Of a stretch of DNA of 53,141 nucleotides, positions 21,891 through 30,249 are shown in pieces (within the stretch, counting starts at the first letter, position 1; the number at the start of each line of letters is the position of its first letter). The DNA comes from Streptomyces novaecaesareae (GTDB lineage: Bacteria; Actinomycetota; Actinomycetes; Streptomycetales; Streptomycetaceae). The DNA is taken from contig NZ_JNWQ01000049.1 of NCBI RefSeq assembly GCF_000716875.1, forward strand, positions 1 through 53,141, in the 5' to 3' direction. The notes beneath the pieces were generated by a model. The model did not search any database. It was not told where the DNA came from and saw nothing but the letters and a program-made list of their open reading frames with translations. Made by a program: the position numbers and the translations under genes.

Positions 21891-21928
21891 CGGCGGCGGG
21901 GGTCCCCACCTGGGGAGCCCCGCCGCCG
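21891..21928. terminator. Shared terminator between the GNAT gene and trxA
   Basis: An almost perfect long stem: 21891-21901 pairs with 21918-21928, and inside it 21903-21908 pairs with 21911-21916 around a 2-base loop. It serves two converging genes. Confidence 0.8.
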
Positions 21929-21949
21929 TACGGTCGACGTCCTGGCGAC

Positions 21950-22276
21950 CTAGATGAAGTCGGCCAGCTCGCGCAGCAGCGCGGCCTTCGGACGGGCACC
22001 GGTGATGGACTTCACCGGCTCGCCGTCCTTGTAGACGATCAGGGTCGGGATCGAGATGACGCCGTACTGGGCGGCGGTCGCCTGGTTGGCGTCCACGTCG
22101 AGCTTGGCGATGGTGAGCTTGTCGCCGTGCTCGGCCGCGATCTCGTCGAGGATCGGGGCGACCTGGCGGCACGGGCCGCACCAGGTGGCCCAGAAGTCGA
22201 CCAGCACGGGCTTGTCGCTCTTCAGGACGTCGGTCTGGAAGGACGCGTCGGTGACGGTGGTGGTGGCGCCGGCCAC
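21950..22276 (-). CDS. trxA: Thioredoxin
   Basis: A 108-residue thioredoxin with active site WCGPC (Cys33 and Cys36), the [10 protein letters not shown] surroundings and the cis-proline loop [14 protein letters not shown]. It is reduced by the TrxB encoded upstream and delivers electrons to protein disulfides. The GTG start at 22276 has AGGAG 5 bases upstream. It follows trxB after 134 bases containing a parS palindrome, and is probably cotranscribed with trxB from the SigR promoter. Confidence 0.97.
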   Translation of the reverse strand: MAGATTTVTDASFQTDVLKSDKPVLVDFWATWCGPCRQVAPILDEIAAEHGDKLTIAKLDVDANQATAAQYGVISIPTLIVYKDGEPVKSITGARPKAALLRELADFI

Positions 22277-22364
22277 GGGAACTCCTCGGGTTAGGACGGA
22301 GGGGGCTGCTGCCAGGTGAACAACGGACGGGCCCGTTCTGTTTCTGCCTGGCCGGGGCGGGGGT

Positions 22365-22378
22365 GTTTCACGTGAAAC
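22365..22378. promoter_or_regulatory. parS: parS site 5, inside a 28-bp palindrome
   Basis: A perfect GTTTCACGTGAAAC, nested in a perfect 28-bp palindrome (22358-22385), lies between trxB and trxA. On RNA the palindrome could form a hairpin within the trxBA transcript. Confidence 0.93.
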
Positions 22379-22410
22379 ACCCCCGCGGGGGTGGGTCGGT
22401 GGCCCTGGGG

Positions 22411-23376
22411 TCAGACCGCGACGGCCGCGGCCTTGGCCTCCAGGTCGTCCAGCGCGGCGAGGTAGCGCTCGGCGTCCAGGGCGGAGGAGCAGCCGGTGCC
22501 GGAGGCGGTGATGGCCTGGCGGTAGGTGTGGTCCACGACGTCGCCGGCGCCGAAGACACCCGGGATGTTGGTGCGGGTCGAGGGGGCCTCGACCTTGAGG
22601 TAGCCCTCGGCGTCGAGGTCCAGCTGGCCCTTGAACAGCTCGGTGCGGGGGTCGTGGCCGATCGCGATGAACAGGCCGGTGACGGCCAGCTCGCGGGTCT
22701 CACCGGTGGTGGTGTCGCGCAGGGTGACACCGGTCAGCTTCGGGTCGCCGTGGATCGCCTCGACGGCGCTGTCCCACTCGAAGCGGATCTTCGGGTCGGC
22801 GAAGGCGCGCTCCTGCATGGCCTTGGAGGCGCGCAGGGTGTCGCGGCGGTGGATGATCGTGACGCTCCTGGCGAAGCGGGAGAGGAAGGTCGCCTCCTCC
22901 AGGGCGGTGTCGCCGCCGCCGACCACCGCGATGTCCTGGTCGCGGAAGAAGAAGCCGTCGCAGGTCGCGCACCAGGAGACGCCGCGGCCGGAGAGCTTGT
23001 CCTCGTTCGGCAGGCCGAGCTTGCGGTGCTGGGAACCGGTGGTGACGATCACGGCACGGGCCTTGTGGACGTTGCCCTCGGAGTCGGTGACGGTCTTGAT
23101 GTCGCCGGTGAGGTCGACCGCGACGATGTCGTCCGGGATCAGCTCGGCGCCGAAGCGCTCGGCCTGGGCCCGCATGTTGTCCATCAGCTCGGGGCCCATG
23201 ATGCCGTCCCGGAAGCCGGGGAAGTTCTCGACCTCGGTGGTGTTCATCAGGGCACCGCCGGCGGTGACGGCGCCTTCGAAGACCAGCGGCTTCAGGGAAG
23301 CCCGGGCCGTGTAGAGAGCGGCCGTGTACCCGGCCGGGCCGGAACCGATGATGATCACGTTACGGACGTCGCTCAC
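22411..23376 (-). CDS. trxB: Thioredoxin-disulfide reductase
   Basis: A 321-residue low-molecular-weight flavoprotein that reduces thioredoxin with NADPH. The FAD motif is [14 protein letters not shown] (8-21), the redox site is WCATCDG (Cys136, Cys139), the NADPH motif is [12 protein letters not shown] with HRRD, and the late FAD motif is [16 protein letters not shown]. The length is normal. The GTG 23376 start has AGGAG 5 bases upstream. The gene follows the sigM/anti-sigma pair, as in mycobacteria, and has its own SigR-type promoter. Confidence 0.97.
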   Translation of the reverse strand: MSDVRNVIIIGSGPAGYTAALYTARASLKPLVFEGAVTAGGALMNTTEVENFPGFRDGIMGPELMDNMRAQAERFGAELIPDDIVAVDLTGDIKTVTDSEGNVHKARAVIVTTGSQHRKLGLPNEDKLSGRGVSWCATCDGFFFRDQDIAVVGGGDTALEEATFLSRFARSVTIIHRRDTLRASKAMQERAFADPKIRFEWDSAVEAIHGDPKLTGVTLRDTTTGETRELAVTGLFIAIGHDPRTELFKGQLDLDAEGYLKVEAPSTRTNIPGVFGAGDVVDHTYRQAITASGTGCSSALDAERYLAALDDLEAKAAAVAV

Positions 23377-23445
23377 TGCATCTCCTGGTTCGCATCGCGA
23401 CCCGCGTTAGCTGCGGGGAGGGCGGTCCTGCTCCGCCGCCCGGGA

Positions 23446-23473
23446 CAACGATTGCCCAGTGTCTCGCATTCCC
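23446..23473 (-). promoter_or_regulatory. SigR-type promoter of trxB
   Basis: On the minus strand GGGAAT (23473-23468), an 18-base spacer and GTTG (23449-23446) match the oxidative-stress sigma SigR consensus exactly. In S. coelicolor trxBA is a known SigR target. The element is 70 bases upstream of the start codon. Confidence 0.85.
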
Positions 23474-23549
23474 AGGCGGATCAGTACCAGGTGCCCGGAC
23501 TCCGGAAGCGGCGTGCCGCGCTGGGCGTGGATCGCATGGGAACCTTCGG

Positions 23550-24539
23550 TCAACGGCTGGGAACGACCTCCTGCAGGACGACCGGCCCGCAGTCGGCGGC
23601 GCGCAGGTAGACCTCGACGAAGCCGGGCCGGTCGGGGGCGGGGTAGACCAGGACGTCGACCGGGGCGCCCTGGTAGCTGCCCCGATCGGTGGCCAGCGGT
23701 ATGCCGGAAGCGGGGCCCTGGCAGGACGGGGAGGCGGGCGGAGACGTGGACGGCGTGGTGGCGGGGGAACCGGGGGAGGAGAGCTCCGGCCGGGCGCCCT
23801 CGGCCGGGAGGGCGGCGTCGGACTTGGCGGGCCCGGTCGCCCGCAGCCCCGGGGCACTCCCCGAGCGGGCCAGCAACTGCTGGATCTGGGTGGCGAGCCG
23901 GTCAGCCTGGTACACGGTGCCGGGGCCGGCCGCGTGCGGGGTGCGGGCGCTCTGCTCGGCGGCTGCGGTGCCCGCCGGGGCGCCCGCGGTGACCGCGGTG
24001 CCACCGGAGCGGTCGTCGGGGTGCAGCAGCAGCGCTCCGCCGAGGCCGATGGCGGCCAGCGCGGCGGCGGCGAGCAGCAGGCCGATCCGTCGGCGCCTCG
24101 GGCGGCCACGGCCGGGGCCGGTGGGGGCGCCGGGCCGGGCCGCGGGCCGGGAGGGCGCGGAAGGCCCCGCGGCGGGGCGTACGGCCGGGGCCGGGGCGGA
24201 GGCCCGGCGGGCGGCGGCGGGGGCCTCCTGCGGGCGGTCGGCGGCCTCGCGCTCGGCTCCGCGTTCGACGCCGGCCTCGGCCTCGGCCGCCGCGGCGAGT
24301 GCGGCGTCCAGCCGGGCTGCGACGTCGGCGGGCATCGGAGGGGCCTCGACGGCGCCCAGCAGTTCCCGGACCTCGGCGAGCGCCTCGACCGTCTCCCGGC
24401 ACTCGGTGCAGCCGGCCAGGTGCCGCCGCAGCGTCTCGACGGCGTCGGGGGAGTCGACCAGCCCCTCGGCGAGGTCGGCCAGCTGCTCGATCGGCGGGTG
24501 GTCCCCGGCGTGGTCGGGGGAGGAGAGATGGGCGGTCAT
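23550..24539 (-). CDS. Anti-sigma factor of the ZAS type, partner of SigM
   Basis: A 329-residue membrane protein. The N-terminal domain has HLAGCTEC (H40, C44, C47), the HxxxCxxC zinc-associated anti-sigma motif. A Pro/Ala-rich linker leads to one membrane helix (152-173). The outer domain of about 155 residues contains two cysteines (PSCQGPAS and AADCGPVV). By family it should hold the sigma factor encoded just upstream inactive at the membrane. Its ATG overlaps the sigma stop (ATGA), so the two are translationally coupled. It corresponds to the RsmA position in mycobacteria. What triggers its release is unknown. Confidence 0.88.
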   Translation of the reverse strand: MTAHLSSPDHAGDHPPIEQLADLAEGLVDSPDAVETLRRHLAGCTECRETVEALAEVRELLGAVEAPPMPADVAARLDAALAAAAEAEAGVERGAEREAADRPQEAPAAARRASAPAPAVRPAAGPSAPSRPAARPGAPTGPGRGRPRRRRIGLLLAAAALAAIGLGGALLLHPDDRSGGTAVTAGAPAGTAAAEQSARTPHAAGPGTVYQADRLATQIQQLLARSGSAPGLRATGPAKSDAALPAEGARPELSSPGSPATTPSTSPPASPSCQGPASGIPLATDRGSYQGAPVDVLVYPAPDRPGFVEVYLRAADCGPVVLQEVVPSR

Positions 24540-25273
24540 CGCGTGCTCGCGTCTCCTTCCAGAATCGTCCGACCGGTGCTCGGGCCTGTTCCTGTGACGG
24601 TGCGGGGGCCCTTCGGGTTCCCCGGGGCGTCCGGTCGCGGCGGCGGGGCCGAGCCGGGGGCGCCCGCTGTTTCACGTGAAACACCCGTCCCGCCGTCGTT
24701 CTCGCGCAGGTGCCGGACCAGCGGGAGCAGCCGGGCGCGGCCGCGCGCGCAGCGGCTCTTCACGGTGCCCACCGCGACGCCCAGCAGCTCGGCGGCCTCG
24801 GCGACCGGGTAGCCCTGCATGTCGACCAGGACCAGGGCGGCCCGCTGTTCGACGGGCAGCGCGGCGAGCGCGGTGGTCAGCTCGCGGTGCAGCTCGGCCC
24901 GGACCACCGGGGAGTCGGCCGGCTCGGCGGCGCCGACCAGGGTGTCGAGCCGCTGCGGGTCCTCGTCGAGCGGGGTGGTGCGGCGGGTGGCGGTGCGCCG
25001 GGCGCGGTCCAGGCAGGCGTTGACCACGATCCGGTGCAGCCAGGTGGTGACCGCCGAGCGGCCCTGGAACCCGGCGGCGGCGCGGAAGGCGGAGACCAGG
25101 GCGTCCTGGAGGGCGTCGGCGGCCTCCTCGCGGTCGCCCAGGGTGCGCAGGGCGACCGCCCAGAGCCGGTCACGGTGGCGGTTCACCAGCAGGCCGAAGG
25201 CCTCCTGGTCACCGGCGACGTGCCGGGCGAGCAGCGTCGCGTCGTCGTCCGCCCGGTCCACGCCGTCCGTCAC
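24536..25273 (-). CDS. sigM: ECF RNA polymerase sigma factor, SigM-like
   Basis: A 245-residue ECF sigma factor. Region 2 (about 14-90) has FGLLVNRHRDRLWAVALRTL and DALQDALVSAFRA. Region 4 (about 128-182) has LPVEQRAALVLVDMQGYPVAEAAE in part and the helix GVAVGTVKSRCARGRARL. After residue 190 comes an unusual low-complexity tail of about 55 residues rich in Gly/Pro/Thr, and its VSRET (198-202) is encoded by a parS site. GTG 25273 is the start: AAGGAG is 5 bases upstream. It lies 61 bases after the pseudokinase gene and overlaps the anti-sigma gene. Confidence 0.92.
   Translation of the reverse strand: MTDGVDRADDDATLLARHVAGDQEAFGLLVNRHRDRLWAVALRTLGDREEAADALQDALVSAFRAAAGFQGRSAVTTWLHRIVVNACLDRARRTATRRTTPLDEDPQRLDTLVGAAEPADSPVVRAELHRELTTALAALPVEQRAALVLVDMQGYPVAEAAELLGVAVGTVKSRCARGRARLLPLVRHLRENDGGTGVSRETAGAPGSAPPPRPDAPGNPKGPRTVTGTGPSTGRTILEGDASTR
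24669..24682. promoter_or_regulatory. parS: parS site 6, inside the sigM coding sequence
   Basis: A perfect GTTTCACGTGAAAC located in the frame of the sigma factor's C-terminal tail, where it reads VSRET. Confidence 0.92.
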
Positions 25274-25334
25274 CGCCACTCCTTGGTACTCGTCGTCCGC
25301 GCGCGTCGTCGGACGGTCCACCGTGACCGGCGGG

Positions 25335-27392
25335 TCAGCCGGTGACCTTCACCTCGGCGACGTGGCCGCGGAACCTGCCGTCGGCATCCTTCGTCAGGCT
25401 GGTCAGCCAGATCAAGAGGTAGCGCGTGGTGACCGGGTTGTCGAGGGTGTACTCGACGTTGGGCCCGGACTTCTTCCCGACGACGGTGAAACCCTCGGGC
25501 CTGGCCTGCATCGGGTTTGCGGCGGCGGCCGGGGTGGGCACCCGCAGCTCGGCGGCCTGCTCGCCGCCCGCGAACTGGACGTTCACCGAGGAGACCAGCT
25601 GCGGCGAGCCGAGGTCGATCAGCAGGCCGGTGCCCGACTTGAGGGAGGGCCGGTTGGGGCCGAGCTGGTCGACGTACCAGCCGGTGGTCCAGGAGGTGTT
25701 CGGGTCGCCGTCGATGGACTTGCCGACGGACTCGGTGCCCTCCGGCCCGTCACCCAGGGGGTTGTACGACTGCGCCTCCTTGATGGCGACCGGCACCGGC
25801 GCGTGCGTCGGCGGGTGCGTGGTCGGCGTGCTGCTGCTGCTGACCGAGGGCAGCGGGGAGGCGACGGCGCCCCCGGTGTGGCGCAGGTTGTCGACGAACT
25901 GCCAGGAGGCGACGCCGATCGCGCCCAGGGCGACCGTCCAGGCGGTGGCCTTGACCGCCCGGCGCAGCCGCCGGCGGGTGCGCCGGGAGGCCGTCGGGCG
26001 GGAGGAGGCCGGCAGCGGGGCGACCGTGGTGTCGGCCACCCGGGTGGGGTTGGGCGCGGTGGGCAGGGCGTGGGTGTTGTGCCGGGGCGGCGTCGGGAAG
26101 GCGGGCAGCTCCGGTTCGGGCTGGCGGATCCGGGGCATCTGCGCGATCGCCCGGACCAGCTCCTCCGGGGTGGTGATCGGCTCGGCGTGGTGCGGCGGGT
26201 GGTCGAACAGGGCCCGCGCGGCGAGCTCGGACAGGCCCTTGTGGACCCCGGCGCGGACCTGGTCCGGAGTGGCGTTCTGAAGGCCCTTCGGCAGGCCCTG
26301 GAGGTCGTAGCGGTCCTCCGGGTACGGCCAGCGGTGGGTGAGCGCGGCGAACAGCAGGGCGCCGATCGCGCGGGTGTCGGCGCGCTGGGCGTCCTCGGCC
26401 GTCCCCTCGGTGGACAGCCCGCGCAGGGCGGCGTCCACCGCGATGCCGTTGATCCGGTACTGACCGCTGTCGGTGCGCAGCACGCAGCGCGGGGTGAGCC
26501 GCAGGTGGGCCTGGCCGCGGCGGTGGGCGGCCGCGACGGCGTCGGCGACCTGGCGGACCATCTGGTACGCCTCGTGCGGCTCCATCGGGCCGTTGGCGAG
26601 CAGCCTGGCCAGGTCGGAGGAGTGCGGCAGCCACTCCCGGACGACGTAGACCAGCTCGCCCTCCTGGACGGCGTCCAGGACCTGGACGAAGCGCGGGTCG
26701 CCGAGCAGGGCGGCGGACTTGGCCGCGGCCAGCACCTTGCGGGCCCGCTGGTGGCCGGAGGCCATCAGGTGGACGCCGACGGCCCGGCGCAGCTTCTCGT
26801 CGACGGCGCGCCAGCTGCTGAAGGTCTCGGTCTGGGAGATGCACTCCTCCAGCCGGTACCGGTGGCCGATCATGTCGCCGCTGCGGCGCTGCGGCGCGGG
26901 GAGGGTGCGCGGGAGCGTGGCGGTGTCGCGCGGGTCGACGGTGGGCTGCGGGTCGGTGGGGAGGCGCTTGGCGGGCGCGGGCTCGGGGGCGGGGGCCGGC
27001 CTCTTCCGGGGGGCGTCGGCGCCCAGTTCGGCGCGGATCTCCTGGACCGAGAGCGGAGCGGTGATCTCCGAGGTCTCCTCGGAGACGGAGGCCTCCGGTC
27101 CGGCGGACCGCGCGCCGTCCTCGCGGGAGTCGGAGGCGGAGTCGGCGTCGGAGTTGGGGCCTGAGTCAGAGTTGGAGGCGGAGTCGGGGCCGTCGCCGGA
27201 GTCCTCGCCGTCCTCGCGGGCGTCCTCGGAGTCGGCGGCAGCGGTGGAGGCGCTCCTGCCGGCGTCCGCGCGGGCGCGCCCGTGGGCGTCCTTCGCGACC
27301 GCGAGCCCGTCGACCGCCGCGGCCAGCGCGGCCTCGTCCGCCGCCGCGTCAGCTGTTGACGTGTCGACGACCGCCTTGGTGCCATCAGCCAC
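25335..27392 (-). CDS. Membrane pseudokinase with extracytoplasmic discoidin-like domain
   Basis: A 685-residue protein. The first 170 residues are acidic/Ser/Ala/Pro-rich. A Ser/Thr-kinase-like fold follows (about 178-415), but it is catalytically dead: the glycine loop is replaced (CISQTETFSSW), the strand-3 lysine is a histidine (VGVHLM), HRDxKxxN is HLRLTPRC, and no DFG is seen. One membrane helix (about 480-500) leads to a Thr/Pro linker and an outer domain (540-685) with SIDGDPNTSWTTGW and a C-terminal strand pattern like F5/8 C (discoidin) domains. In mycobacteria the same kinase-like and outer domains are fused to MurJ/MviN; here they are a separate gene directly downstream of murJ. 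A role in tuning lipid II export is an inference. GTG 27392 start. Confidence 0.87.
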   Translation of the reverse strand: MADGTKAVVDTSTADAAADEAALAAAVDGLAVAKDAHGRARADAGRSASTAAADSEDAREDGEDSGDGPDSASNSDSGPNSDADSASDSREDGARSAGPEASVSEETSEITAPLSVQEIRAELGADAPRKRPAPAPEPAPAKRLPTDPQPTVDPRDTATLPRTLPAPQRRSGDMIGHRYRLEECISQTETFSSWRAVDEKLRRAVGVHLMASGHQRARKVLAAAKSAALLGDPRFVQVLDAVQEGELVYVVREWLPHSSDLARLLANGPMEPHEAYQMVRQVADAVAAAHRRGQAHLRLTPRCVLRTDSGQYRINGIAVDAALRGLSTEGTAEDAQRADTRAIGALLFAALTHRWPYPEDRYDLQGLPKGLQNATPDQVRAGVHKGLSELAARALFDHPPHHAEPITTPEELVRAIAQMPRIRQPEPELPAFPTPPRHNTHALPTAPNPTRVADTTVAPLPASSRPTASRRTRRRLRRAVKATAWTVALGAIGVASWQFVDNLRHTGGAVASPLPSVSSSSTPTTHPPTHAPVPVAIKEAQSYNPLGDGPEGTESVGKSIDGDPNTSWTTGWYVDQLGPNRPSLKSGTGLLIDLGSPQLVSSVNVQFAGGEQAAELRVPTPAAAANPMQARPEGFTVVGKKSGPNVEYTLDNPVTTRYLLIWLTSLTKDADGRFRGHVAEVKVTG

Positions 27393-27616
27393 CGTGGTCC
27401 TGCCTCCCCTTGTGTCGCCCCGGCCTGAGAGAGTCGCTGGAGCCCGCGGGTTGGCGGCCCTGTGCTCCAGGACAATTGTGCCCACTCTTCTCCACCGGGT
27501 ACGACCGCTGAGGGGTCCGCTCGGTTGCGTGCGGGTGGAGAGATGTGGTGCAGAACCGACACCGGGTCGCCATCTCGCGGCCGGGCGTACCCGGGCGGGC
27601 CGGCGGCCCAGCACTC

Positions 27617-27682
27617 GGCCGGACGAGCGGAGGAGCCGTGCGCTCCGGTTGACGCCCGGTCAGGGCGCCCGCTCGTCCGGCC
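27617..27682 (-). terminator. Inverted repeat after murJ
   Basis: A 14-bp perfect stem (27617-27630 and 27669-27682) with a 38-base interior lies 14 bases past the murJ stop. The remaining part of the 303-base gap to the pseudokinase start shows no other feature that I can support. Confidence 0.5.
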
Positions 27683-27695
27683 GGTCGTCGGACGG

Positions 27696-30191
27696 TCAGC
27701 GGCCCAGTCGGCCGCGGACCATGCCCAGCATGGCGTTCAGTTCCTCGATCCGCAGGCGCTTCGCGATCAGCACGAAGACGCCCAGCTGCAGGCCGCCGGC
27801 CACGACCAGCGCGGCCACGCTGCCCGGCCAACCGCCGAGCACCCGCTGGACCCCGAGGCTGGCGCCGAGGCCGACCAGTGCGGCCGGGACGCAGGCGGCG
27901 GCCAGCCGGCTGTAGGTCCTGCCGATCCGCTTGGTGTCCAGTCCGCCGATCTTCTTCTTCAGCTTCGGCACGGCCACCGTCACCCCGACGGCGTACGCGA
28001 GGCCGTAGCCGAAGGCCATGCCGACCACCGTCCACTCGGCGGGCAGCAGCAGCCAGCACAGCACCGAGAAGCCGGCCTGGCAGACCGCGACCCAGACGGT
28101 GTTCGAGAACGGCGTCCGGGTGTCCTCGTAGGCGTAGAAGCCGCGCAGCATCACGTACTGGGCCGAGTACGGGATCAGGCCCAGGGCGAAGGCGGAGAGC
28201 ATCAGGCCGACGTTGGTGGCGTCGGTCAGGACGGTCTCGTTGCCGCCGACCGCGTAGATCGAACGGCCGATCACCGGCCCGAGCGAGAGGAACAGGAACG
28301 CCCCCGGGACGACCGCCACCGCCGTGGTGCGCAGGCCGTAGGAGATGTCGTCGCGGACGGCTCCGGCGTCCTCGTCGGCGGCCGCCCGGGAGAGCCGGGG
28401 GAGCACCGCGCTCATGATCGAGACGGTGATCACGGCCTGCGGGAGCTGCCAGATCAGCAGGGCGTTGGAGAACGCGGCCAGGCCGACGCCGTTGTGGCCG
28501 GCCGCCGCGGCGGCGTCACCGGCCTTGGTGGACAGCTGGGTGATCACCAGGTAGCCGGCCTGGTTGGCGAGCACGAAGAAGAACGTCCACTTGGCCAGCC
28601 GGGCGGCCTTGCCCAGGCCGTGGCCGCGCCAGTCGAAGCGGGGCCGGAAGCGGAAGTCGGCCGCCCGCAGGTACGGGATCATCGCCAGCGACTGGACGAC
28701 CAGGCCGACCAGGGTGCCCAGGCCGAGCAGCCGGACGCCCTCGGGCGAGATGGACTCGGGGGTGACGTGGGTGGTGCCGAAGCCGCCGTAGACCCAGATG
28801 TACGCGGAGAAGGTGAAGATCACCACGATGTTGTTGAGGACCGGGGTCCACATCATCGCGCCGAACCGGCCGCGGGCGTTGAGGATCTGGCCCATCACCA
28901 CGTGGATGCCCATGAAGAAGATGGTGGGCAGGCAGTAGCGGGCCATCGCGACCGTGGTCTCGGCGCGCTCCGGGGTGGCCATCATCGGGTGGGCGATCAG
29001 CTGGACCAGCACGGGTGCGCCGAACACGGCCAGGAACACCACGCCGCCGAGCCCGACCATCACCAGGGTGAGCAGCCGGTTGGCGTAGGCGGTCCCGCCG
29101 TCGTCGTCGTTCTTCATGCTGCGCACCAGCTGCGGCACGAAGACCGCGTTCAGCGCGCCGCCGCCGATCAGGATGTACAGCAGGGTCGGCAGGGTGTTCG
29201 CCGCGTTGTACGAGTCACCCATCACGCCGACGCCGATGGCCGCGGTGATCACCATGGTCCGGACGAAGCCGGTGCCGCGGGAGACCAGTGTGCCGGCCGC
29301 CATGAGCGCGCTGGAGTTCAGCAGGTTGGCGACCTTGCCGCCGCCACCACCGGCCGCCGGGGCGGGCGCGGCCGCGGGCTGCTGCTGCGCGGCCTGCTCC
29401 TCGGCGACGATGTCGGCCAGCGGTTCGACCGCCGGGGGCACCGCGACGGCGGCCACCTGCATGGTGGCCTCCTCCTCGGAGAGCGGCGGGTCGAACTCGA
29501 TCGGCGGCACGAAGGGGCGCGGCCCGTCCGTACCGGCGTGCTGCGGCCGGGCCGGGTAACCGCCCATCGGCGGGTACGGCGCGGGCGCGCCGGGCGGCAC
29601 GCTGCCGGGGGCGCCCTGGGCGCCCTGGGCGGCCGTCGGCTGGGCCGGGTGCGGGGCCGGGAAGGGTTGCGGCGGCGGGGCCGCGGCCTCCGCCGGACGG
29701 CCGCCGAACAGCGCGTCCACCCCGACGTACTCGGTGGTCTCGCTGTCCCAGGCGGAGTGCGCCGGGCCGGGCTGCCACTGCTGCCGGGGCTGCTCGGTGC
29801 CGCCCCAGTGGCCGCCGCCCGGAGCCGGGGCCGACTCCTGCTGCCAGGCGCCCTGCGCCGGGGCGTCCCAGCCGGACTGCACCGGCGGCACCGGGGGCGA
29901 GAACTGCTCCGCCGCCGGGTACGGGACCGGAGGCACCGGCGTCGGGTAGCCGCCACCCTGCGGCGGCAGCTGCGGCGGCACGTCGTACGCGGCGGCCGGC
30001 GGCTGCGGGGCAGCCGGCCGACCGGCCTGCAGACCGTACGGGTCCTGGCCGTCCTGCTGGTTCCCGTAGGCGTCGGCCGCGTACGGGTCCTGGGCGTAGG
30101 TGTCGGCCACGTACCAGTCGCCGGACGGCGACTCGGCGCCCGGCCGGCTCTCACCGCGGCCCGGCGGCCGCTCCTCGCTGCGCCCGGTCAT
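27696..30191 (-). CDS. murJ: Lipid II flippase MurJ (MviN)
   Basis: An 831-residue MOP-superfamily protein that flips the peptidoglycan precursor lipid II across the membrane. The membrane core (about 285-815) starts VANLLNSSALMAAGTLVSRGTGFVR in outline and has the usual 14 or so hydrophobic segments, such as DSYNAANTLPTLLYILIGGGALN. The first 284 residues are a cytoplasmic Pro/Gly/Gln/Tyr-rich extension (YAQDPYAADAYG, then long proline stretches), far beyond the 500-550 residues of a typical MurJ. The ATG start at 30191 has GAGGTG upstream. It lies 58 bases after the DUF6049 gene and precedes the pseudokinase gene. Confidence 0.94.
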   Translation of the reverse strand: MTGRSEERPPGRGESRPGAESPSGDWYVADTYAQDPYAADAYGNQQDGQDPYGLQAGRPAAPQPPAAAYDVPPQLPPQGGGYPTPVPPVPYPAAEQFSPPVPPVQSGWDAPAQGAWQQESAPAPGGGHWGGTEQPRQQWQPGPAHSAWDSETTEYVGVDALFGGRPAEAAAPPPQPFPAPHPAQPTAAQGAQGAPGSVPPGAPAPYPPMGGYPARPQHAGTDGPRPFVPPIEFDPPLSEEEATMQVAAVAVPPAVEPLADIVAEEQAAQQQPAAAPAPAAGGGGGKVANLLNSSALMAAGTLVSRGTGFVRTMVITAAIGVGVMGDSYNAANTLPTLLYILIGGGALNAVFVPQLVRSMKNDDDGGTAYANRLLTLVMVGLGGVVFLAVFGAPVLVQLIAHPMMATPERAETTVAMARYCLPTIFFMGIHVVMGQILNARGRFGAMMWTPVLNNIVVIFTFSAYIWVYGGFGTTHVTPESISPEGVRLLGLGTLVGLVVQSLAMIPYLRAADFRFRPRFDWRGHGLGKAARLAKWTFFFVLANQAGYLVITQLSTKAGDAAAAAGHNGVGLAAFSNALLIWQLPQAVITVSIMSAVLPRLSRAAADEDAGAVRDDISYGLRTTAVAVVPGAFLFLSLGPVIGRSIYAVGGNETVLTDATNVGLMLSAFALGLIPYSAQYVMLRGFYAYEDTRTPFSNTVWVAVCQAGFSVLCWLLLPAEWTVVGMAFGYGLAYAVGVTVAVPKLKKKIGGLDTKRIGRTYSRLAAACVPAALVGLGASLGVQRVLGGWPGSVAALVVAGGLQLGVFVLIAKRLRIEELNAMLGMVRGRLGR

Positions 30192-30249
30192 GTCACCTCT
30201 TCGCTGTCGTGGGGGGAGGCCGGCCCGGGGTTACGGGGGGTCGGCGGTA

